Shown here: positions 1 through 10,360 of the stretch, piece by piece
How positions within the stretch are numbered: the first letter of the stretch is position 1
How the letters are laid out: each line of letters starts with the position of its first letter
From: Pegea sp. RAD2-039
Taxonomy: Eukaryota > Chordata > Thaliacea > Salpida > Salpidae
Length of the DNA: 64,000 nt
Assembly: GCA_034620365.1 (NCBI GenBank)
Contig: JAQGEQ010000186.1
Span: 868,001-932,000 of the forward strand
Direction of reading: 5' to 3'
The notes under the pieces: model-generated
The model's input: the letters and a program-made list of their open reading frames with translations, nothing else
Told to the model about the DNA's origin: nothing
Database searches by the model: none
Position numbers and translations under genes: made by a program

Positions 1-1406
1 TATTTCATAAAGCATCATCACTTTAAATTAATGATTCATTTAAACCAATGATGAAATGCTGCTTGTAATAGAAATAAAACAATTTGACTGTAGAAAAATT
101 ATGAAAAGGTACCAAGTTTAATACAAGTAGCATAGAAAAATAGAAATATTATTTATTATAATTATAATACATATATATGTTGAAGATACTATACTGGTAT
201 TCAAGTAAATATTTACAAATTTAAATTTATCTGACTTCGTTAAAAATAGATTTACAACTTTTAAGATGGTATTATATAAAAACACAATAATAAAAATTTG
301 TCAACAAGTAAAAATTATTAATTAATTATTATTAAAAAATCAACTAGTTAGTAACTTTGAACTGAGTTAACTAATAAATAATGCAACAAAAATATTTATG
401 AATAATATGAGTTTTTTTAAAAGCAATGCTAATTTAAAATATTTTTAATACATATAATTTATCTTTTTTCAAACATATAAAGTTAGTAATAAAATAACAA
501 TTAACTAGAAATTAGTAAAATTAAGGTAAAAACAAACTCTGAATAAAAAAGGTAATCTTTACAAATTTTTGTTTCTAATAGTTTATAAAGAAATAATATT
601 TCGCCGTTTTAAAATTTTTTTTAATAATTTGCGAAAAAACAGTGAAAGTTAAGTTAAAGTGGATTTATATTTTATATATATAAATTAAAATATTTATTTT
701 GGAAATTACGATTAAGTAATTTCAGTTTGTTATGCAAAAGGTGTCTTGTATAAAAACTTTGTTTTGGCTGAAAATCCCCCGAAATAAGGCGATTTTTTTG
801 TTAATATCAAAATGGAAAAACTTGATTTTAAGTAATCAAAAATATTCAAGAAACTATTTGATTATTTATTTTTATTATTGTTAAACACTAAAAGTGTGCT
901 AAATACTTTTAGTGTGTGCTGATAAAAACAAGAAAATCCTAAGCCCATTCGGTACATACTTAGCTGAATGGACATTATCATCAAAAATTAAATTGAAAGC
1001 TATTCGGACCTATTAATCATTTTAGTATAAAGGTAAACCGTTTATCTATCTATTTAATTTTATCAAGCAAACAAACCTATCTTTCAGAAGTCTATTATGA
1101 TTAGTCTAAATGTGTTTAGTTTATTATATCGAAGCATCGACTGACATTACAGTTAGTAGATCAAACAAAGTTTTCAATTTATTGCATCAGTAGAAAAACA
1201 TTTAATTGAACTAAAACGCAATCTTTATTGTTTTAGTTTCAACTTTACATGTTTAACTGTTGGTCTTTTTTTTAGATATTACCAGCAATAAACTCAAAAC
1301 TATATCCCATGATTTTAACCGCTATTTTACTTCAAGTACAAAATGATACTTTAAAAATATTCTTAGATTTATTTATTGTCAATAATATAACAGCGCGCCT
1401 TGACTC
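1..1406. other. Intergenic, nothing recognised
   Basis: A+T-rich sequence with no ORF of note, RNA gene or repeat that I can recognise. It lies downstream of the chitin-binding gene on the minus strand and presumably includes its 3' UTR. Confidence 0.5.
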
Positions 1407-3347
1407 TTAACAATCAGTAACACTGGTTGGCCAGTCACAGATTTCGAGTTCTTGGTTAAACACCAGACCGGGTGGACAGGTCTGTAAAAGTAAACATAGC
1501 CTCGTTCTTTTCTTATTATCATTAGAAATTAATATTTTTGAAACTATTTAGTAAAAGTTTGAAGTTTTATAAATACAAGTTTGAGATTTTCATACCGAAG
1601 GGCATGGTCTTTGAACATTAGAATCACAATTATAAAACACCGAGCAATCATTTTCATCACGAATTCTTCCTAAGTATCCGTTACATTCATATCCTATAAA
1701 TTTTATATTTATAATTTGAAAACAATGATTTTGTCTTACTTTCGTTGTCAGCACAAGCTGGACCATCTTGACGGCTCATTATTTTCTGAAATTATTATTT
1801 TAAGCCTCAAATGTATAAGCTTCAAATATTGATAAATTTAAAAGTAAAATTGGTAACTAATATCTTTCATCATCAAGTTAAAAATATTAATTAGTTAGTT
1901 CATAGAAACAGATAACAAGTTACTTCAAAACTAGAATAGTAAACAAAGAAATGTTACCGATGCACAAACAACATCATCAGGCCAATTGCAAACTCCAGAC
2001 TTTGGATCATAGTATAATCCTGGAGGGCATTTCTGGTAAATATAGATTCTTTAGACACCCTTATCAAGTAATACTCAGCATAAGATCTTACTGATGGGCA
2101 AACTTGTTGTATTTGAGCATCACAGTTGTAGAAAACGGTGCAGTCTGCTGGGTCACCAACGGGATGCTCTACGCCTTGGCAATCGTATCCTTGATTAACA
2201 ATAAAGAATATTCGATAAATTTGATATAATCTATATATAATTGTAAACAGTTAAACATCAAACCGTAAAACAGATTTAAGTGATATAATAAAATACTACC
2301 ACCAAATTAATAATGATGTCACCTACTGAATTATTTTTAATCTTCTGTAGTCTTAATTAACGATTAACAGATATATTGTTCTTTTCAAATATTTATTCAA
2401 GTATGTATCAAAATTTATTACAAAATAAAGCTTTGCTAAAAACTTCCTTAAACTAAGCAAAGCTAAGTTATTACAATTGATAAGGATTTATTTTCTTAGA
2501 AATTTATTGAAAGAATAACGGTATATTTTCATAAAAAAGTTGTATAACTTATCGTTAATAAATTTGGACAAATATATATATATGGGATACTATAAAACTT
2601 AAATAAATCAAATAAACTTACTTTCGCTGGGAAGACAGGCGGGTCCTTCAATATCACGCATTAAAAACTGAAATTCAATCAATAACTTTATTAGAAAACT
2701 AAAAGGAAAAGTAAATTGTAGACTAATTAAATCAATTAAAGTAAAATCAAAGTAAAATTGGTAACTAATATCTTTCATCATCAAGTTAAAAATATTAATT
2801 AGTTAGTTCATAGAAACAGATAACAAGTTACTTCAAAACTAGAATAGTAAACAAAGAAATGTTACCGATGCACAAACAACATCATCAGGCCAATTGCAAA
2901 CTCCAGACTTTGGATCATAGTATAATCCTGGAGGGCATTTCTGGTAAATATAGATTCTTTAGACACACTTATCAAGTAATACTCAGCATAAGATCTTACT
3001 GATGGGCAAACTTGTTGTATTTGAGCATCACAGTTGTAGAAAACGGTGCAGTCTGTTGGGTCAGCAACTGGAACTGTTGAACCTTTGCAGTCGTACCCTG
3101 TGTAAATTAAAACCTCATGAAAGTTGATTACTGAAATGAAGTTTATTTAATACTTACGTTCACTGTCCAGACAAGCTGGGCCTTCTATTTCTATAAAAAA
3201 AATATTAATACAAAAACATTAATTAAACGTCAAATATTTTCAATGATACCTTAGCATTTTATTAGAATAATCGAAGATAGAAAGCTAATTTATCGACTCA
3301 CCAGCTGATACAGCGAAAGCAATTGACAGTATGATAAATATCTTCAT
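1407..3347 (-). CDS. Secreted protein with three peritrophin-A chitin-binding domains
   Basis: Spliced minus-strand gene. Exon 1 (3302-3347) encodes a signal peptide, MKIFIILSIAFAVSAG. Three repeats follow, each built from the same exon set: a short linker exon (EGPAC), an exon with GYDC..DCTVFYNC..VCPS, and an exon with CPPGLYYDP..GVCNWP. The last repeat ends CDWPTSVTDC then stop. The cysteine spacing and the CPPGL..F/Y..C.WP pattern are those of the CBM14/peritrophin-A family, which binds chitin outside the cell, for example in cuticle, gut lining or egg coats. Domains 1 and 2 are almost identical because of a recent 320-bp duplication. Domain 3 (about 1407-1790) is clearly diverged. The start is chosen because the ATG opens a good signal peptide with a minus-strand TATAAA about 60 bp upstream. 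The ligand is inferred from the family. Confidence 0.85.
1841..2160 (-). repeat. Intragenic duplication, copy A
   Basis: This 320-bp block matches 2749-3068 at a constant offset of 908 bp, with no gaps. I count three mismatches: C/A in the first shared intron, C/T in the CTG(C/T)TGGG stretch, and C/G near the end. It covers an exon, an intron and most of another exon of a chitin-binding domain, plus flanking intron. Confidence 0.9.
2749..3068 (-). repeat. Intragenic duplication, copy B
   Basis: Partner of 1841-2160. The intron sequence is as well conserved as the exons, which points to recent duplication or gene conversion rather than selection on the protein. Confidence 0.9.
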
Positions 3348-5033
3348 TCTGAAATGTTGTCTTTAAGAAATACAAGTTAGAATAAATAATGAGCTCATAA
3401 GCTTGTGAATTTATACCAGTCACTTGAGAACTGTTCAGATGTTTTCAATGCTAAGGTTCTTACAACAACGACATCTGTAAGCTGAAACACGCAAAGTAAA
3501 TAAAATACTTTCTTATTTTGCATAAGCTTACCAAAGTTTAACCTCTTGTTTATTATGACTTATTTCATGAGTTGTGCTTGTATCATATTATCTAAAAATT
3601 ATTAAAATGTTGTTTGTTCTTGAAATACAAAACGGTGTGACTTATTTATAGAGTGCTAGTATACTTCTATAGTTTTTATATTTTTTCGACTTTCTTAAAT
3701 TCAGTATCTAATAACTAAAAATATAGTTTATATTTTTCAAGTTATTAAAAATGGAAAAAAATTTAAACCCTAATATAAACTAGCTTGTTTTATAAAAACT
3801 TGACTTTAATTAGTAACCAAACATGCAATAAAGTTGGAATCTGTTAAAAATGTATTTTTATTTGATTTTTTTACTTCATTTATTAAGATTTAGGCGATTT
3901 TGACATATTTTAAGCAAATTTTATGACCGCTTGCCTCTACAATATGACTACTAAATGTGGGAAACTTACACATGTTAAAAAAAAACTTTGCAAAATTTGC
4001 AACTATTATTGAGAAATAGCAAACATTAACAATTTCAATTTCACGATGTAACTATTTAAATGAAATATCAAAGCAAGCATATAAAACCAATTAATAGAAA
4101 TTTAAATTTTATAGATATACATTTAAAAGCTGATAAAAACCAAATTGATCTGGCTGAATAAAATTCAAACTTTTTTTGATTTCTTTAAATCTTTCTCAAC
4201 AAACTCTGAATGAGTAATTTGATATTTCGGAAATTATCAAAAATCTAAATATGAGCAGCTCAACAAAGTATAATGGAAGCACCAGCAGTTAGTAAAAATG
4301 CTTATGTTAAAGCATTCTGTAGCTTTTTTGTAACAAACTTCTTTGTATTGTTTTAATTAACCTGACAATAAGAAATAACATTTTAAGTATTTTGTTGTGC
4401 TTTACTATCAGTGTTTTGATTTTTAATAGTTATAAAACTGTTTTTTAAAGTTTTTTAATACACGAAGATTAGATTATGTTTCATAGACAGGTAGTAAAGC
4501 TTAACTAAGTTAAGTATTAAAATAAAACAAGGGCTATTTAAATTATCTTCAGTTTGACGGAAGAGTCTTATTACTAAACATGTTTTTTTGTAGTTGTGTT
4601 GCATTTTTATTTAGCAATAAGTAAACACATATTTTATAAGAAACTAGTAAGACAATAGTTTATTTACTATCGATATTAAGTATAGTTTATTGGATAAAAG
4701 AAGCATAATGATATAAGAAAGCAAAATTACTCTTAGAAATGCAAGAAATGTTTAAATTTGATTTACATGAATAATTGGCGGGGTAAACTAAAATTTAAAT
4801 CTTATAGTAAAACACCCTGACAGGAAGAAATGTCAACCATGTGACTAAAAGCAGTTTCATAACTGCTAAAGCGGTTTTAATTAGTTTAAAAAAAATCAAA
4901 ACTAAAAAAATATTTTGAAAGAAGTTGTTTGATTATGAACTTTTCAATTAATTAAATTGCTTTAAAATTATACGTTCACTTGATTTTAAGTTTTTACATT
5001 TCAGTTTTTTAAGTAAAGTAGTTAGATATTTAG
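3348..5033. other. Divergent intergenic region (chitin-binding / SIX)
   Basis: Upstream DNA for both the minus-strand chitin-binding gene and the plus-strand SIX gene. Apart from the TATA-like site next to the chitin-binding gene I see no coding potential and no recognised repeat. Confidence 0.5.
3410..3415 (-). promoter_or_regulatory. TATA-like box of the chitin-binding gene
   Basis: TATAAA on the minus strand, in the context GGTATAAATT, about 63 bp upstream of the ATG at 3347. The spacing would allow a transcription start 25-30 bp downstream and a short 5' UTR. The DNA is so A+T-rich that chance occurrence is possible. Confidence 0.35.
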
Positions 5034-7275
5034 ATGGATATACTTGGAAAAAACGAACCTTTTATCCTGGAGCTGGGTAAGCCCCAATATTTAAGACTTT
5101 TACCAAAGTACACATCTGCTGATCAAAAAAACTTTTTACACTTGCAAACAACTGACAGTCTTTCCGACCCTTCTCATTTTAATTCAACAAATTACAATTA
5201 TGAGAGGCCGGACTTTTCTGCTGGATTAGATCATTCTTTACTGAGCAAAGAAAATGTGTGTGATAAGTATTACCTTCTAACATATTTGGTTTCGTCGTAG
5301 TACATGTTTTCATTTACATAAAACTAAATCTTGTGTTTAAGAATTAATTCTGATGTTATTCAGCAACATTTTCATTTTTAGATTCAGTGTCTCAGTCAAG
5401 CGTTACTTCAGCAACAAAAATTAACAACCCTCAGTGAATTGTATCAAAGACTTCCTCTTGAAACTTTACTTTCATGTGAAGATGAACATACAAATAAAGG
5501 AAGAGCTTTTGTTGCTTACAATGAGAAGAGATACTCGGACTTTTACGATATTATTAAGGCACACAAATTTAGCTCTGATAACCACTCTGTAAGTTAATTT
5601 TGATTAGCATTTATAAGACTGAAAATTACTTTGTAGTTATTTATTGATAATTTAAAATAAGTTTATAATTAATATTAGATAACTAGTCTCAAATTTATAA
5701 TAGAAAAAACAATCACTTAATTGTCAATTTGTTTGATAGCATAGAGTTTAAAATTGCTATGAGTAAAATAGTTTATTAATATATTTATGTAAAGTCAAGT
5801 TTTTATGGTATGTTATCCAAATCACTTTTAAGTAACACTAATAGCACGACAGTCAAAGTGCGACGACACAAAAAGTTTACAAAAGAGCTTTTCAACTAAT
5901 AATTAATATTTAAATACATTGTAAAACACTAATTTTATAGAAATATAAGTTTCCTTTATAATGATTTCTTTCATATTTATGAAATCAGGTGGTTAGATGT
6001 AGAAGTAGATATATCAAAATTTTTAATCTTTTCATTTCATTACAAAAATCTGAATACTTTAAATATTAATTTGCCTTTTTAAGCAAAATAATTAGATCTT
6101 TTACAGGTGATTATTATTTGAAATATTTTTTCTCTTAACAGCAACTTCAGAAAATCTATTACTGCGCAAGATACGCAGAAGCTGCCGAAACACGAGGGAG
6201 ACCTTTAGGTGCTGTGGACAAGTACCGTATTCGAAGAAAATATTCCCTCCCCGTGACAATTTGGGATGGTGAAGACATGATCTATTGTTTTAAAGAAAAA
6301 TCTAGAAATGAATTGAAAAGCAGTTACTTAAAAAACCGCTATCCAAAACCTGATGAGAAGAAACGTCTGTCCGAAACCACTGGTCTAAGTGTTCTTCAGG
6401 TTAGCAATTGGTTCAAGAACAGGAGACAAAGAGATCGTTCACCTGATCAAAAAAAGTATATAGTCTTCAAACTTTTACTTTCTCAGTTAACCCTAATTCT
6501 TTATCTTACTGATAGGTTTCGTATGAAACAAAAAGAAATGAAGAATTTGCTGGGTAACTACTTGCAGAAGAATACCAACTCAAGCAACAACAGGTAGAAA
6601 CGTTACAACCAAGTTTTTACATTCGCTTAATTCCTACTCTAGTCATCTTACCAATAATAGAATATAATTTTGGTAGCAGTTTTTGCTTACTTAAAACCTT
6701 TAGTTAACAAGTGAATTTGTTGAATTTATCTTCTAAAACTTAGTTGAATTAACTATAAAAATATTTCTTTTAATTCAAAAATTTGTTGATCACATACAGT
6801 CAACTTGTCGGAGATTTAGAGTCTGGAAATCTTACTCTTGGAAATGTTGCAACAAACCCAAATAAAAAGTCTCATAATCTAATGAATCAGGTCTGATAGT
6901 ATTCTCTTAGCTCTACTATTTAATAATAAATTAACATTTTTAACATTGATACAACTTATTTACAAATTTATAATGTAAATTTAGGTGGAAACGGGTTCAT
7001 CCTGTGATGGTTACTTTAGTAGTTGCAACAGTGTTTTCCTTCCGAATAGTTTTAGAGGTGAATGCCAACAACAATCTCAACAGATAGAAGATGCTTTGTA
7101 CATAAACAGTAATCTACCAAACTCTGAAACTAGTTTCATACACCAAAATGTTTACTCAACACAAGAAAACATACACTATGGAAACAAAACTGAAGTTTCA
7201 TCTTATGATTTGACTTCTCAGTATTCATCAGCCTATCAACAGCCTAGTGAGCAATGTCAATTTGATTTACAATAA
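5034..7275 (+). CDS. SIX4/5-class homeobox transcription factor
   Basis: Six exons (5034-5255, 5382-5588, 6142-6455, 6516-6593, 6800-6890, 6985-7275) join in frame to about 400 residues. The SIX domain spans roughly residues 68-180, including [19 protein letters not shown] and [18 protein letters not shown]. It runs directly into the homeodomain (about 183-242). [34 protein letters not shown] and [10 protein letters not shown] are diagnostic of the family. [19 protein letters not shown] and [22 protein letters not shown] resemble SIX4/5 more than SIX1/2 or SIX3/6. SIX proteins are nuclear DNA-binding factors, usually acting with EYA co-activators. The C-terminal part is rich in N, Q and S and has no recognised domain. 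The intron after the homeodomain is only 60 nt and stop-free. A polyadenylation signal lies at 7354. Confidence 0.93.
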
Positions 7276-9163
7276 TTTGTTTCGTTTTGAAATGAGTTTA
7301 TCAAATCTGTTTGTATTTTTGTATTTACCAAAGTTTGAAGTTATGTACAATTGAATAAATAAATTGAAATGATAATATCTCTAGCAGAGTTTTATTTTAT
7401 TTAGACTGAGCTCAATTGAAAAGCACTTTACTTACCAGCAACTGCCAACCAAGACTAAGCAACTGTAGCAAACACCTTTACTTTTTTATCCTGAACTTAC
7501 TTATGTAGTGTAGTAATCTTCTCTAGTATACAATACAGTGATATGCAAAAAAATTTATCATTTAAAGTTGTTTGATTTTTGTTACCCAAGAAAAATATTT
7601 TTATAACTTTGAATAAAAAGCTAAGCATTGCAGGGTTTGTTTAAAAAGTTCTCCAACCCTCCTTGTTGAAATGTAAAAAGATAAGAAAATTCACATTAAT
7701 TAAAAATTGGATCCAAAATATATATTGTCTTCATGGCTTTACAAATAACCATTTCACTAGTAAATACTTTATAAAAGAAAAACCTATAAGTTATAATAGT
7801 CTTTGAGTATAGACCTATAAAAGTATAAATTTTCGGATTTAGAGAAATAATCTGAATAAATCTCTAAATACTTGCATTTTCTTATTCCACCGAGTAACTA
7901 CCTTTTTAATGGTTACTTTAAAATTACAACACATCTTCTCATGCAAAGAGTATCATAAATAAATAAATAGGCTTGTGCCATAGTTTAAAAACCAATGATA
8001 AAACGTGTTATTCTAATGCATTAATAATCTTTTTTGCAAGATATCTATACAAAAAAACTTTAAATGCTTGAGTCTTTTTTTATTATTAAAATTAGATAAT
8101 CATTTCAACAATTTCTTTATAGAAAAGAGTAAAAAATAAATCAAACAACATAATATTATACTGTTGGCGAATATAAATGAAAATTTTATTTACCATATAT
8201 TTTAAAATGATTAAAAGATTAAACAAATGATATTCATTCATTGATTTATGTGGAGTCTATGCAGCAATTAACTCATATAGTAAAAATTTAATAGTTGGTA
8301 GAAGTAAAAAAACACTTATATACAATGCTATGGATGTAAATATCTAAAAATAGACATGCTTTGATAAATTTTAAATTCACAATAATCTGTTAAATAATTT
8401 TATTTGTGACATATCATAAATATCATTCTCAAACAACAGAACCCTCTTCTTCAACGTTTTTTTTTTATTTCTGTGTCGATTTTATAATTAGTATTATATA
8501 AAAAAAGTCAAATATCACTTGCTTTATCATGAAAACCTTTAAACTGATTTATATTGTGACTCTTACTTTTCTTTGTAGAACAGTCTTAGGACTATACTTT
8601 ACCCTGAAACTTTTTAGGACTTTCTAAAGTGTACATCAACTCAGTAAAACTTTGTAAAGCTACACACAATTGATGTTCTTTACACTTCCTCATGACAATA
8701 TTTTATTAAGATACTAACAAGTCGCTCAAATAGCTTTTTATCTCGTTGATAAATAAATTTTCAGCTCTTCAAAAATAAAAGATACTGCAAATAATATTGA
8801 ATCTATTGTTTTTACTGACATATGAACTTAAATCAGCAAATATATCAAATTTATAATTATAAATCAAATTCTTAACCTAATTAAAGACTTTGATCTTAAA
8901 CCTTTGCTAAATTTTAAATAATTGATTATCAATAAACATTAGTTTAGGTTGCTGTAAACTTTCTTTAAATTTTTTTTAATTGTTATAATTTTAAATTACT
9001 TACAATTTGAATTTTGAAATCTTTTTCTTTCATTTTTGATACTTATACAGTTAAAAGTTGTACAAATATAATAAAATATTTGTAATAAATGTTTCATTCT
9101 CTACAAATTTTAAAAGGCTCCTTTTTAAAATTATGATATATATAGCTGTATAATTTTGAATTA
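7276..9163. other. Intergenic, nothing recognised
   Basis: A+T-rich DNA after the SIX gene. It holds the SIX 3' UTR and polyadenylation signal, then no coding signal, RNA gene or repeat that I can support. Confidence 0.5.
7354..7359 (+). terminator. Polyadenylation signal of the SIX gene
   Basis: AATAAA about 80 bp after the stop codon, in the context TTGAATAAATAAATT. Confidence 0.5.
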
Positions 9164-9302
9164 AATTTGTTTCTTCATACAAAACGCAGCTTTTGCTGCA
9201 CATTTAGTGGAATAATTTCTATCAAAAGGAGATGCAGCACCACCCTATAAATTGAGTTTAGTAGTTGAAGATGGAGTTGAAAATCGCATTTCAATTGTTG
9301 TA
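9164..9302 (-). pseudogene. Duplicated PFK exon fragment
   Basis: About 139 bp closely matching 13354-13490 of the phosphofructokinase gene in the same orientation, with only around ten differences. It carries the exon beginning GGAASPFDRNYSTKCAA, the adjoining intron with its acceptor site, and the tail of the preceding exon. The reading frame is still open: ARAAFWMKEQ in the gene reads AKAAFCMKKQ here. Because intron sequence is included, this is a DNA-level copy and not a retrocopy. It lies outside the PFK gene, beyond the ARRDC gene, so it is probably a non-functional fragment. Confidence 0.85.
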
Positions 9303-9479
9303 TTAATCTGTAGGAAATATTTTTAACCTACAGTTTACCTAGATATTTCAATAATCCAAAACTTTTATTGACTTATCTTTCCTCTGCTTCTGTTAATTAG
9401 AATCAGTCCAGAATCGCTTCTGGAGAAGCAAGAGCTATACGAGCAAACATAGAGAAGACAAATACAACTTAATATCACT

Positions 9480-9760
9480 GTTCCAGGTCATTAAACGAAA
9501 CTACCGAGTAGCTGATCTAAAGAGTGGGAACAGTTCAGTGCACGTTGATATCTATTATAATCAATGCGGATACATGATAATAGTATGAGGGCCGAAATAC
9601 TCTTCTAACATTCCTTAGGTGGTGACGGTAGATATCATTTGTAATCCATATTCACGTTTCTTCTGATAGATTTACAGTACTTTAGTATGGGTTGTCTTCG
9701 ACTTTGAAGTAGTGAAAGACATCCAGACTTACCAGTAAAGAGCAACGACTATTATATCTT
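9480..9760 (+). repeat. SINE-like relic sharing a body with the PFK-intron element
   Basis: An island with visibly higher G+C than its surroundings. The stretch 9512-9554 (GATCTAAAGAGTGGGAACAG, then GTTCAGTGCACGTTGATAT) matches 16916-16963 in order and spacing. No tRNA-like head is visible here, so this would be a head-truncated or decayed copy. The outer limits are uncertain. Confidence 0.45.
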
Positions 9761-10360
9761 ACTAATTTTATTTTATTTAGGTGCTCTTTAGATAGAGTAT
9801 TCTTTATGATTCTAATTATTTTAATACAAAAATATTTCATAACATTATATTGGTTTTTCTAATGATTTTTTATTAGATGATTTTTCAAATTTTAGGTTTT
9901 TAAACAAAAATTCTTATAAAATTATTTTCAAGTTCTTTTATTTTAATTTTTAATTACATAACCTATAAAAAAATTCTTTGTATACTTTTCTAAACCGACC
10001 AAATAAACCCATTTCCGCTTGTAAAAATGCATTTTATTTCCCTATTTTGTTTAATATTTTCTTGATTTTTTTAAACATACTTAAAATAGTAAATAAGAGA
10101 TAGTAATTATGATAATTATCTCCTAGTTTCAACATTAATTAAAATTTACTATCTATCTAAATGTTTTTTTAGTTGTGTGTTATCACGCTCTAATAATAAT
10201 ATAATTTATTTTTAATTTGATTGATAACTTTTTTATGTTTTCAATATAAATGAAATTGTTTATATAATAATAAACTAAATCTAAATTTTATTGCAGAAAT
10301 ATTTGGAATAATTTTGTTACTGCTCTAAATAACATTTTAAAAAGTAAGTGATAAGAGATT
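9761..10360. other. Intergenic, upstream of the arrestin gene
   Basis: A+T-rich sequence in which I see no gene or repeat. It presumably contains the promoter and 5' UTR of the arrestin gene that follows. Confidence 0.45.
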
